From NCBI GenBank assembly GCA_001579985.1, contig LRSR01005564.1:1-36967 (forward strand): 36,967 bases of DNA, read 5' to 3'. Below are positions 1 to 20,968 of this stretch, one piece after another (position 1 is the first letter of the stretch; each line of letters begins with the position of its first letter). Position numbers and translations under genes: made by a program. The notes below the pieces were generated by a model, which searched no databases, had not been told where the DNA came from, and worked only from the letters and a program-made list of their open reading frames with translations. Origin of the DNA: Hypsibius dujardini. Its lineage: Eukaryota; Tardigrada; Eutardigrada; Parachela; Hypsibiidae.

Positions 1-9933
<9,933 letters not shown>

Positions 9934-11244
9934 TTTTGTTTTTTCATTACAGAATAGAATATTTATTTTACTTTTATACTCTGTACGGTGTGTAAACATT
10001 CTATTTATCTGAATGTCTTCTCGTTTGTTTACCCCTTCTACATTCTCATTATCCGTAATTGAACTAAAGGTCACGGCAAGATACCGTGTTCCCGATTGCC
10101 TTTGTTCCATGACTTAACGACCACAATACCGAATTTCGATTCTTCATTCCAAAATGATAGAACAACGATCATGTGGATGAGGTTCCTTGGCTGTCACGCC
10201 CAGAATATCGCGATGCATCCCTTCGTACAGTGAACGGAGAAAACAAGGGTGCGTGTTGCAATGCAACCTACAAGCGAGCATCAGTAAAGACATCATGCCC
10301 ATCATAGTCGTAATCAAAGAACAGAATAATGTTAAAGTAGGATGAAAATAACAGCAGTGCGGGTGGACTTGACTTCAATCTCGATCTCAGATTTCCAGTT
10401 AACTGTTAACGACCGTTTAACATCATCCTCCAAAATGAAAATATTGTTCGCCGTGCGCCTAGTTTTGACAGTTGTGATGAGCAAAAGGATCAAAGGAGAT
10501 TAACTCAGGGTAGATAACGGTGTCAGCCTCCAGTCCGCTGCGCAATGTTCTCTGCAGGGGATGATTATCCGCGAGCAGTCCTTGACGAAATCCAGAGATC
10601 CTCGAGAAAGGCTAGGAACGGCGACCCGGAAAGGTCCCTGATTAATACACACACACACGCACACCCACACCAGGCTTAATCAACTTGATTGGGTCGAAGA
10701 AACGAGAGAGGGAAACGAGACAACCGATGGGCAGTTTATTATACGACGATGACTGACCCTCTCGCCGTACACAATGGCGGCCTTCGCCTCAGCGCTCCAC
10801 GGAAATGACGATACGAAAACTGTATCTGGGCGGAGTTACAGACAGCTCGCAACCGACACCAGAACAGAGACTAATACTAGAATAATATAATAATAAGTTT
10901 ACGATATGACGAAAAATTTAATATAAAAGGATAATACTCTTGCTGCGTTTTCGCAACAGCGCCGCCTTTCTACAGGCTTTTTCCAATCCGAGAACAAGGT
11001 TCGCACTGGTGATAGAACATCTCCGCAAACAGCATTACTCTCGGTATGGATACTAAAGCAGTTTTGAAAAACGACACTAACAAATTTTAAGCATAAGACA
11101 GAAAGTTGGAAAAGCCAGCCGTAATTGTGTGTGTAGACCAGAGCAGCCTACTAGATGAGAGTCTGCAGATGCAACTACAAACCTGCAAACATATGGGACT
11201 CATTTTTCTTAATCCAAAAAATAAAATAATCCTGTACTATACAG
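9934..11244. other. intergenic, no gene seen
   Basis: This is the 3' flank of the ABCC gene. Up to about 10310 it is matched by 33592-33975, the flank of the ABCC duplicate, at visibly lower similarity than the last exons. A short (AC)n run lies at about 10648-10672. I see no exon, tRNA or transposon signature, and no clear AATAAA close to the ABCC stop. Confidence 0.5.
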
Positions 11245-12260
11245 GTATCACTGGACCGACTTTGGACTGGGACGGCAAGAAATGGTCCCACGGCTGCAAT
11301 TTTGCCCTTACGCTGCAAAGCCGTTCTACATGTACGCCATGACGAAAGGACAGCATATTGACCGATGCGGTCGTGGTTGCGCAATGGACGAGCGCTGTCA
11401 CGGCTACATTTGGAGCAGAAACTCCTCCAGCCAGCCCATCGACGAGGAGCCTACGTTAACTGCACTCTCATCACCGGCAATCTGCTCAAATCCAACACCA
11501 TTCGTTTGGGTTCCACCGAGATCTGTGGTCTGAGCGAGCAGTCCGTCATTACTAGTCCGGTCAATTTCCGAGATAATGATTGGGTTACCGGTTGCAGGAT
11601 TTTCATGCAACCACTCCTGACATCCGACGACGAAGATGATGAGAGTGACGCCATAACCACTCGTCTGAACTGCCGCAAGTTATGCATTCAAACTCCCAAA
11701 TGCTCGGCTTATCATTGGGTCATGGACGACGGCAAGTACGCATGCGAACTGAAACAAGGTTCCGTTGCGAAAATCCACGCCTTCAGCGTCCTCAACTACA
11801 CCGGCCAAATGGCTTGCTGGTTAGCTAGTTTCGATCCGGCTGCCGTTATCACGACAACCGAAGTCACCATCAGCACCACCACGACGGATGAGCCGCTGAC
11901 GGACGATGACACTACTGCTGCTTCCCCGGCGGTTCGCAACTACATTAATCGCGGAGGATATCTCCGTTCTGGGCAGTCACTCTTTTCGTCCTAGCGAACA
12001 TTCAGACTCACGATGCAAAGTGACGGCAACCTGGTGGTCTACAGGCTCAACGATGACACCGAGATTCCTACGTGGGCGTCCGGCACGTCCATCATGTACG
12101 AGAAGCCCCAGTTGTTGCATGTGCGGCTCAACGGTGACCTGGTACTGCTCAACGCTCGCGGCGAGCCGGTGTGAAAACTCAGCACCCTAGCATGGCGTTT
12201 GCGAGGCTATCGCTGTTCCTGCTCAACACCAGCAGCTTATGTCTCGCTCCCACCACAGCG
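11245..12260 (+). pseudogene. broken PAN-PAN-bulb-type lectin gene
   Basis: This looks like the remains of a secreted carbohydrate-binding protein. An acceptor ends at 11244. The first PAN/apple-like module starts with WSHGC (about 11283) and continues with a pattern of paired Cys (CGRGC, then CHGYIW), but it is split over three frames by two shifts, near 11300 and near 11450. A second module (about 11578-11830, WVTGC, LNCRKLC) is intact. A Thr-rich linker follows (about 11850-11920), then a bulb-lectin module with a perfect QSDGNLVVY sugar-binding motif (12016-12042). TAG at 11992 cuts the lectin module, and TGA at 12172 replaces an expected Trp. Lectin-like sequence resumes in another frame up to about 12260. 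I found no signal-peptide exon. With four lesions it is probably a pseudogene, though assembly errors could explain the frameshifts. Confidence 0.72.
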
Positions 12261-12285
12261 AAAGCAACGCACCTGGACGTAGGTT

Positions 12286-12415
12286 TTAATGGAAGATTTG
12301 CACGTAATCATCCCGGTCCATGCAAGCTTGTTCATGCCGAAACCCGAGCACGTGCATCGCCTGATGCTGCACTTCCCCCTGCGACTGCCAAATAACTCCC
12401 ATCGACGTGGATAGT
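12286..12415 (-). pseudogene. astacin catalytic fragment, no intron
   Basis: Read on -, the fragment contains HQAMHVLGFRHEQ followed by DRDDYVQI. This is the zinc-site helix of an astacin metalloprotease (family motif HExxHxxGFxHE), with Gln in place of the catalytic Glu (codons at 12352-12366). A stop follows at 12286-12288, and no further catalytic exons are seen. In the intact paralogue (26866-29882) a phase-1 intron separates the HELMHTLG part from FYHEQ. Here both parts are contiguous, so this may be a retrocopy or an older intron arrangement. It lies tail-to-tail with the broken lectin gene. Confidence 0.7.
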
Positions 12416-12474
12416 ATGTGGTCGACCCGGCGTCGGTCCCACTGATGTATGACAACTGGAAAGGGTATGCGCAA

Positions 12475-13851
12475 ATGAGGGCGAGGTTAAAATCCTGTCG
12501 GTAATTGTACAATAAATTCCGCGAACAAAAAATTTCCGACTGATCCTGTTCCATTCGGTTCCCTCCTGAACCGTAGCAATTAATAAAATGCTTTCAAAGA
12601 CTTTCCAGACCGTTTGAGCTAAAATATTGTCTACTCAAGGCTGCTGTATTGATTAGTCAGTCAATATTCAAACAGCTTAGCATCATTCCCTATTACACAT
12701 GAAAAAATTAAGTACAAAAAGTCATACGAAAAGTCAAATTTTCACACAAATTATACGCCAATCCGCACATAATTTGTGAAATCGTTCTTAGGGCGTGTGA
12801 CCACTCTTTTTATCCGTCTAAATTTATGTGGAGCGATATGTGTGAGCGTTCAAAATTTATACGCCTTATTCATTCTTATTCGAAACCCGAGAAGACTATA
12901 CGTTTTTAGAAATATATGACAGAATAAAAGTCTATGCAGTGTGCCCAGGGTTTGGCATCTTGTGGGACGCAGTGGTGGGATTTCTAATTATTTTAAAACA
13001 CGGCGAAATATGTGTCCAAAAATAGTTCTGAAACAGTTTTAGCATTTTCGCGAAGAATTGCGAAACTTATGCTTTCACGTTTCACGGTTGTGGGAAGACT
13101 GGAACAATATTCAGGCGCTATTATACCTTGGTTTGTCAAGCGTTAGTAGTTAAAAGGTTCGCGAGATTCGATGTTTAGCCCATCTGAACGAAACTTTTGA
13201 AAACAATTTCCAGAATTGTTTTCAAACAAACACAAGTAATAGTTTCATAAGTCGTATGATAGAAGTCCACAGGAAGATAACGGCATTGAACTTTTCCGCT
13301 CATCCAACTCTACAAAATTAGTAAGACCTGAGCATATTCTTATGGTCTGACAAAGTAGGTATAGAATACCTATATGTTACTTATGTTAGGCCTAACGAAT
13401 TACATAAGATTTCTCTCGGGATTTTTGTCAGACACTAATTTTCCTGCGTAATGTTTTTAATGGCTGAAAACTGTACACACGGATTAAAATAAATGCGGTT
13501 GTATATAATATGTACGGCGTACGTTTTTTGGTGGCCGTACATAATATGCATGATATAAGCCGCTGTTTCTACGTACAAATTTAAGGTGACAATTCGTCCT
13601 TAATGTGTACGGAAAAAAAACTTTTCGTACGCCAGATGTGTGCTAGGGATTAGGAGAATACCCAGTATCATTACGCTCTGGATCTCTGGCAACGTTCAAG
13701 GGTATTTGGTTGCCAGCAGTATGCAAGGGCCTTAAACGGAAGACACATATGATGAACAGAATGCTGAACTACAAGCTGTGTTTGGAATGCTATAAGCATG
13801 TGAGAAGGAATGCGTCATCATATCCGCTTTTTAGATGAGACCAAGAAATGG
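12475..13851. other. intergenic AT-rich stretch, no gene seen
   Basis: No coding exon is recognisable on either strand. There are local near-palindromes around GTACGG/CCGTAC (about 13505-13620) and around CACAAATTA/TAATTTGTG (about 12742-12778). They may be remnants of small elements, but I could not define ends or target duplications. Confidence 0.4.
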
Positions 13852-13859
13852 CTGCTGAC
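13852..13859. repeat. hAT target-site duplication, left copy
   Basis: CTGCTGAC directly abuts the left end of the hAT element and is repeated exactly at 17813-17820. Eight bases is the target-duplication length typical of hAT transposons. Confidence 0.95.
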
Positions 13860-13865
13860 CAGAGC

Positions 13866-13995
13866 TGTGCCGCTAAAGGTTTCAGACTCCCGCTACGCTA
13901 ACGCTACGCTAACCATGTTGACCGCTACGCTAACGCTACGCTAACGCTAATCGTCGAAAAATCCGCACCGCTAAAACCGCTAAACCCGCTAATGG
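13866..13995. repeat. left subterminal repeats of the hAT element
   Basis: Repeated CGCTACGCTAACGCTACGCTAA-type units and CCGCTAAACCCGCTAA units fill the 130 bases next to the left inverted repeat. Subterminal repeats of this kind are transposase-binding sites in characterised hAT elements. That role is inferred here. Confidence 0.85.
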
Positions 13996-14009
13996 TAAAT
14001 TTTATTAGT

Positions 14010-17000
14010 CTATAAATCCATTTCAGATGCCTTTCGCTTAACGCGGCACTGGTAATCTAGCAGATCACTATTGATGTTCCCGAAAAACAGATTTTCAAAG
14101 TTACGGTCATTAGAAGCCTGACGCTTTGGTCCAAGAAGAATGCCGGCTGTGTTGAACACTCGCTCCACCCCTGCCGTGGTGGCCGTTGCACAAAAGACTT
14201 GTCGGGCGATCGCCGTCAAACGCGAGAACTTCTTTCGGTTTTCCGATTCGCCATAAAAGTCCAGCGGATTATCGAACTTTTGTTTATCGTCAAGGTAAAG
14301 CTGCAGTTCGGCTTCAGGGCTTAAAATTCTGGCACCAGCGTTATCTGAAAGAAAAAGCACAAATTGTTCTAAATAAAAATAAATTGTTAATTATACAGAC
14401 ATTTGGGTATATTGGTGTACGTATATGACAGTATATCAAAAACAAAATTAACAGCTAAACGCTAGACATGATAAGAATAACAAAAAACATTCAGACGAAT
14501 ACGCATCATAACCATACAGACAGGTTAAGAAGCAAAAAGATATATTAAGATAGATGGACAGACACACACCCACAGACACGCAGAGAAACAGACACACAAA
14601 CAGATAGAGAGTGGTATTTCGTACCTATCACCTCCTCGTCATCTGACTCCATCCAGTCAAACATCGCCGGAAGTTTCGCGGCAGCTAGCTTCTGCTTCTC
14701 TAGCTTCGATGAGAAACTGACCGCGGAAATTTGAGCCATCCGGGTCAGCATCAGGTTGCGAACTTCACTCCGCTTTACATCCGAGTCAACTGCACCTTTG
14801 CACCACTTGAGTTTATACAAAGGATTCAAAAAGGCAGCGGTGATGTACAGTTCGTCAGTATCCACAGTTACGAACCGAGACTCCAGTTCGGCGAGAAGTT
14901 CGTCCACGTACTCCTGCAAATCGTCGGTTGAATTCTCGTCAGATGGGGAATAGTCCTTGAGACCACGAATCAAAGTGTAAATAAAGGGGATGACATCCGA
15001 GATGGTAGGGAAGGTATGGCGCTGCAGCTTGATGAACGTTTCTTCAAATGGTTTGGTGATGCGGATGAACTCTTTCAACGTGTCCACAGCATCCCTGGAC
15101 AAGCGGCACTCGGGTCTCAAGCCCGTGTTCTCCCAGTCAAACTCCGCTGCCCGCTCGGCCATCTTGAAATTGGTATTCCACCGAGTTATACAACGGGGTA
15201 GGAAAGACTTTCCGAACTCTGATTTCACCAACTCCGTCATGACGACCGACTTTTTTATGTTTCCAACGATTTTTGCCAGCTTCTCAATCACTTTATTCAG
15301 CTGCTTGCAGTGTTTGACGGGATTCTTCAGCACGAGATTCAGAGTGTGAGCGACGCAGCGAACCTGTTTTAAATAAAATAACATTATTGATGTAAGAAAA
15401 AACATGCACCCGTGACTGCGGCAACCAAAACAAGCAGGCAGATTATGCAACGGTTTCTCAAAACTGCGCAACATCAAACTCACCAACATCTTCCGCTCCG
15501 GCAAGTGACAGTATTTCTGAAGCCGGCGGTTGATGTCGTCAGTCATCTCCTGGTTGAACGACATCTCTTCTTCTTCCAGCACCGCCTCCAAATATTCATC
15601 GACATGGTCATCGTCGTCGTCAAGCAGTTCATCTGGAAGATGAATAATTTAGTGATACCTCTCCCGGTCTGTCTATCGGTCTGTCTGTGACTTTTGGTAT
15701 CCCTTTCTGTCTGTTTGCCAGACTGAATATTTTTTTTCTCATCTCACTGGAGAGCCAAATAAATGTGTCTGACTGGCTGGCGGTCTAGTGAACTCACCAC
15801 TCAAAGCCTCACGAAACCCAGGCATCCAGTCTTTGAATGCGTTCACAATGTTTCCGCCATTATCCGTCCCAACGAAGAACACCTTCTCACGGATACCGTA
15901 CCCCTCAAGCACTTCAATGACTAAATCCAGAATGGCGTCAGCGTTGTGCTTTCCTTCAAAACGAGGACAGCCGAGCAGGTAGTTCCGTAAACCGAACTTT
16001 TTGTCGATAAAATGAACTGTCACACCGATGTAGCCGCGCATTTTCTTGCTGCTCCATATGTCAACATTTATTCCAATCGCATCGGCGTCGCTGAGAATTT
16101 CCCGCAGCGCATCCTTGATCTTCTCGACGTACTCAGGAATCACTGAATGAACCAAATGATAGCGGGAGGGCCACTTAAACAAACAAAATAACAGACAGTC
16201 TTGGGAAAGCGATGAATTAAATTCTATTATTGCTGAAAAAATGATCACCTGTAAAAGATAAAATATCGAATGAATTTTTTTAAATACATCAATCAGCCGC
16301 ACGACCGAAATAGAAAATAGCCATTGTTTTATTTACTATTCAATCAATCAGCTCAGAAAACTGCAGAGAATCTTACCTTTAACTGAGGGTCGATGTCTTT
16401 GACCAGCTTGTCGAAGCATTTGTTAGTGAGGGCCGTGGGACTGATAACGGTGTTGAACACACAGCGAGCTAAATTCTCTCTCAATTTCTGTTGTTTGGGA
16501 TGATTCCATGGGTAGGGAGGTGATTCGGGGGATTTCACGAGGAAGCCGTCCAATGGGCTCATCATGGGTTTCGGTGTGCTGCTGACGATATACTTCGAAC
16601 GAAAAGCCACATATTCCTTGAAAAAAAAGAATTGAAATGAAAATTAGATAAATGAACGACGGAACAGCATGAGAAACACGATGAAACAAAACTTCAAACA
16701 ATGCATTACTTGTATTTTTTAAAATTACTAAGCCAAATCAATCAATCTATCACCTACCGTAGGTGTTGAAATTGTTTGTAGCAAGTAATCAATCAATTTA
16801 TCACCTACCATAGGTGTTGAAATTGTTTGTAGCAAGTAATCAATCAATCACCGCAATTATTGGTAAAATGAAAATAAAAATTGCTCGTAGCACGGAACGT
16901 GATTTACCGGTCGCAGTGGATGAATGGCGATGATATGTTGCTTGAAGTTGAAGTAAGAATCTGACTGTTGAATTCTTTTCTGACTCTCTGTTGGGCACAG

Positions 17001-17357
17001 CTTGCACAGACCGGAATGATGGAGGCTGGTTCGAATTGATTTGGCGATCCTTTTCTTCGTTGTTCCCGCTGCCGAAAAAAATGCGGTGAAGAAATCCTTC
17101 GCAGGAATGTCGGACGTTTTTTCTGTAGTGTCAGATGTAGCTGAAAGAGCAGCGGCGGCTGCGACCGGTGCAGAGAATGGAGATGGCGTGACGGCCGGCA
17201 CTTTCGAGGGACCATGTTCCGGTGGAGCCGTGATTGACGTGGTAGACGAAGCTGGGGAAGCAGGCTCCAGTATGACGATTTCATTCTCATTTTTTTCTTG
17301 GCTCTTGGTGAAAGACATATTAAGTTTCGGTAAAAAAACAGGGAACACTTTCTGCAT
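14010..17357 (-). CDS. hAT transposase with BED zinc finger, six exons
   Basis: Cut-and-paste transposase acting on the inverted repeats of the surrounding element. Exons on -: 17357-16908, 16616-16377, 16173-15798, 15632-15484, 15363-14625, 14344-14010. All are in phase, giving 762 residues. Exon 1 carries a Ser/Thr/Pro/Ala-rich leader and a BED-type finger (CKLC then HIIAIH). The RNase-H-like core shows the three hAT catalytic positions: Asp in VDIWSS, Asp in GTDNGGN and Glu in GVERVF. It also has the family CVAHTLNLV and RCITRWN motifs. The last exon is the hAT C-terminal dimerisation region. Exon 4 encodes an Asp/Glu-rich insert. I see no stop or frameshift. Met at 17357 or the internal Met 13 codons later could be the start. 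Confidence 0.9.
16741..16842. repeat. two 51-bp tandem repeats in transposase intron 1
   Basis: Two adjacent 51-bp units (from 16741 and 16792) differ at only a few positions. Each contains a near-perfect inverted repeat CACCTAC/GTAGGTG. They lie between transposase exons 1 and 2. Confidence 0.85.
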
Positions 17358-17635
17358 TTTACGGCAAGGTTTTCAAAAAGGCAGCATTTTGTTATTCTGG
17401 CAGCTCTAGACAGTGGTGAAAGAAATAATCTCATAACATTGAGCAGGCTCCCTGTGAATACCGATGCGCGCGCCAACGTTAAACACCCGAAATTGCGCTT
17501 TGAAAAGTCTAGCTATTTTTACATTCACAAAAACACTTTTTCCAGTTGGACGTGTCACATGGGTGGGCTATTGCGAAGCTGATCAGTCTCACATGTGACG
17601 CGTACTGTTATTTGAATTATTACTTTTTAACGCAA

Positions 17636-17795
17636 CCAGACCGCTAAATCCGCACCGCTAATTTCATTGCCGCTACGTCCGCTAATTGGAATCACCGCTA
17701 CGCTACCGCTACGCTGACGTACTTGACCGCTACGCTAATCCCGCTAAGCGTAGCGGGTTTAGCGGGTTTAGCGGCCGCTAAAGCCCTCCGCTAAA
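17636..17795. repeat. right subterminal repeats of the hAT element
   Basis: Multiple CCGCTACGCTAA, CCGCTAATT and AGCGGGTTT units mirror those at the left end. One stretch, GCTAAGCGTAGCGGGTTTAG (about 17744-17763), is itself a fold-back. Confidence 0.85.
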
Positions 17796-17812
17796 TTAGC
17801 GGCACAGCTCTG

Positions 17813-17820
17813 CTGCTGAC
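17813..17820. repeat. hAT target-site duplication, right copy
   Basis: CTGCTGAC follows the right inverted repeat and matches 13852-13859 exactly. Confidence 0.95.
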
Positions 17821-18506
17821 CATAATTGCAAACCACTAGCTTTAATATATCAAACAATGAAGATAACGCCGTCGGAATTTGAAAGAATATAACCGAAACA
17901 CTGCCGCACTGCTTAAAATATTTCCTGGCTAGTATGTATTTGTGTTTACTCCACTCACGTGTGGCAGATTTCTTCGAAACAAAAGCCGAAACGCTCGCCG
18001 CATAAAATTTACAAGTTGCCAAGCAATTGTTTTCGGTGCACTGCACACAATAAACTCTCCCCTTCATTCGTTCTCAGCTAGGAGTGACAATAGTTGTACG
18101 ACGTACCGCTTGGAACAGGTTTTGGGACAGACGCCGCTGATTTCATGAAGCATATCCGTATGAGATGCTTGCATTATCAAGCCGGTTTTTCATTTGAAGG
18201 TAGCTCTTCGATGATTTTAATGCGGTGAGCACTACGTGTGTTCCGGTCATGAGAAGGCTCTACCAAAGCCGCCTGGCCATTAATACTCTTAGAACTATCC
18301 GAATCAACGCGCACGCAGTTAATTCGTTGATCATTGGTTATCGCGCGTTTTCCCACGTTTAATGAAAACAAAACAATTGATTCTATATCCCAATCTGAAC
18401 AAAATCATTTCACCGAGAAATAGTAGAACAGCTTAAAATATTTTGCCATGGTGAAACCACATCGCAGTCATTGATCGAATAGATTTACTTCTATCATGTA
18501 GGATTG
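17821..18506. other. intergenic, no gene seen
   Basis: Right flank of the hAT element up to the stop codon of the Cys-rich gene. Short open frames on both strands show no recognisable domain and no splice pattern that I could support. Confidence 0.4.
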
Positions 18507-19639
18507 CTAAACGTCCTGACGATGGTTCCATTCAGCGTAAAGCCTAGCAAGAAACAAGGCCGTTAAACCTAGTGACGTCTTCCATGAGTCTTCCACGCTA
18601 GTTGATAAACAAATACCGGTTTGAGGAGAGCCGATGTATGACCCACTCCACGGTGCTGCACTCCCACATCGGTTCTCGTTGTTGGAACTGGTACAGCTCG
18701 ACACTCCATCGCACGCAAACTCATTTCCCGTAAAGAAAGCACAAGTCGCCAAGATGTCTTTTTCCTTTGATGTATCGATGTATCTTCCGCTTAGAATGGC
18801 TGCAAGAAAGCAACCACAATATTTTCATTATGTACTCGAACAAACCAGCGAGTGGGGAGATAGCTAGACATATTACATTGAGGTCCACCTGACCAGCGAG
18901 TTTGGTTCATTTCAACTTGCTCCGTGCAGTTCATGTCGTAATACTTCAACTGCGTGTCAATGGTTGAGGTGGCCAGCGTTCTCTCCCCGTCGTTATAATC
19001 ACATTTCGTTTTACAGTAGTACGTCAAGTCGGTGTAGTAGTAGCAGAAGTAATCAACCACCACCTTCTTGTCCAGGAAGGGTGTGGAACTAATTGGGACC
19101 TCAGTGGTTCCTTTGAAAATGCAGTTGGAGCAATCTTAAAACCTCTTCGAGATTGTACCACAACCGGAGCTTGAATATTAAAGCTATTGTGTTCGTTAGC
19201 TTTCATGTAACCTACCTAGCATGACTTCTAAAACTTACTGGCTGTAGTTGTGGTGTCTTCTCTGTCGCCGTCAGGAACGTTGTTCTTCCAGCTCGAAAAA
19301 GTTCCGTCCCCATGCCACCACTAGAATGGCAAGATTTTGTTCGAACACGAGTCTCTGTTAGAATGCTGTTAACGAATGATTCATTATTGTGTACTGAACA
19401 CCTACGTACAGCAAGGAAATCGTTCAGTGAAGGAAAAATATAGATTTCCACTGCAACATGGCGTGATGGTCTATACTGCCCTAAAGAAAAATTACGTACC
19501 TTAAAATGGACTCGCATTTTTGGGGCTTACTCGCGTCTTAGAACTTACAATTCCATGGGTTCCAATTCCAGGGGTAATAGCAATTTACGACGGTACAGCC
19601 ACATGCTACAAGAATGATGCAAATGTATATTAATTTCAT
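18507..19639 (-). CDS. small secreted Cys-rich protein, five exons
   Basis: Family not recognised. Exons on -: 19639-19549, 19480-19410, 19320-19239, 19110-18877, 18799-18507. All junctions are GT-AG and in phase, giving 256 residues. Exon 1 encodes a clear signal peptide (starts MKLIYICIILVACG), then a Trp-rich stretch (YYPWNWNPWN). Exon 3 gives another Trp-rich piece and a Thr-run linker. Exon 4 holds a Cys-rich half (DYFCYYY, YYCKTKC, DMNCTEQ), and exon 5 holds a second one (ILATCAFF, SSCTSSNNENRC). The C-terminus has a modest hydrophobic segment (TSLGLTALFLARLY) that could be a weak lipid-anchor signal. The last two exons match 36168-35539 in order and splice phase. Exon 2 is the least certain, chosen because it alone joins exons 1 and 3 in phase. 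Confidence 0.65.
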
Positions 19640-20834
19640 TGTCGGGTGGTCTCAATTTCGGGGGGGGGGAGGCGGGGATATGATTCGCAGTCGGTTGTAA
19701 CCTCAAGATGGATGATGGTGGATGTGTAATTACAATCCACAAGCTGAGGAATTAATAGCAGCTTTCCAAAGGAGCTCGAGAAATGAGAAATGACGTTACC
19801 AAAATAATTTTGCTTTTTACATGCAGATGTTCCGGGTGTTTACAAGCACGGAAATGAAATGTCGTCTGCCGGGCATTTACAGTCTGTCACACGTACGGCT
19901 AATATTCCATCTACGTAAATATTTTATGAACAGTACGGCATTTTTTAAATTGCCCAAAGAAGGAACCTGTTTGCTGGCTCGCCGACACTATCTGCCCGTT
20001 AACATGCTCGACTGGTTGTCTTTTATAGTTGTACATCAAAGTCAGACGTTACTTTTGAGCCCCCCCCGAAATCAATGAGTTTGGCTTCTGTATAGTTTCT
20101 TGCGCTTAAAACAAAACCATTTCTACCACAGGAATTGCCACCGTGAATGGTCTCACGCGGGGTTGGAACGAGATATCACACCCAATTTCCCTAAATTTAT
20201 TTTTGCAAATAATGGACTTGATATGAAAATTTTAGAAAAATATTTCAGCGGCCCTCGAGGTCTGCTATCGGCAGGAACAAAATCGAGAGCTTCCAGATCT
20301 CCCTAACGGATTTATCATACGATTCAACGGCTGATTGGTTGATTTACTCTGGCGTAAAGTTTTGTTTTATGTTTTTACACCCTTACCGGCGTTCAACAAA
20401 CGTACATTTTTTAACATAAATAGAGCACTTCCAACATATTATTTTAAAAATTATTTAAAAATTATAATAAGAATGAAGAGCATACTGCCTGGCGGGAGAA
20501 ATTTAAAAAACGGCCTCGCATACTGTGTCTGCTTCACACGGCGCACCAAATGCAACACGCTACGGCAGGCCGTGTGGACACATAGTGTAATAGTACTTGT
20601 ACTTTACTAAATCATTAAAAATCATTTAAAATGATACGATTATGACCTAATAGAGACGGCTTAGGATCAGCATACAGTAAGCGACAAGAAAAAATTGAAT
20701 GAAGGGTCCGAGCGATGGGCAAAAGGGGTGGGGCAGGGGGTTAGTTGAACACATTCAACTAATCAACCAGTGACTATACATAATTATTTATAAATTTTAA
20801 TTAAATTAAGATAAATTTTGGATGATTGTTACAG
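19640..20834. other. intergenic, no gene seen
   Basis: Contains a G-run near 19660, a C-run near 20060 and A/T-rich stretches around 20430-20470. The expected upstream exons of the decayed + strand astacin gene (signal, prodomain and the RWP segment) were not found here. Confidence 0.4.
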
Positions 20835-20968
20835 AAACTACGGAAAAGGACAAAATGCAGCTGGTCTTAGACGCGATAAACGTGTTTGAAAAAGCGACCT
20901 GTCTCAAGTTCGTGCAGCGCACAACGGAGACGCAGTATATCCAAATATTTACCGTTCCCAAACAGTAA

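Larger units (their letters stand above)
13860..17812 (-). mobile_element. complete hAT-superfamily DNA transposon, 3953 bp
   Basis: Both ends carry the inverted repeat CAGAGCTGTGCCGCTAA (13860-13876 and, inverted, 17796-17812), and a perfect 8-bp duplication CTGCTGAC flanks them. Inside the termini lie clusters of short GCTAACGCTACG units. The only gene is a six-exon transposase on -. The exact duplication and unbroken coding frame point to recent insertion. Whether it can still move is inference. Removing it leaves an ordinary intergenic site. Confidence 0.95.

Noticed and set aside
12172-12174. UGA recoded as Trp by a variant genetic code
   Set aside because: The conserved ABCC gene, the hAT transposase and the intact astacin use TGG for Trp with no internal TGA, so a genome-wide recoding is not supported.
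15661-15720. TCTG-type microsatellite as a gene feature
   Set aside because: Short simple repeat inside transposase intron 3; no separate function is indicated.
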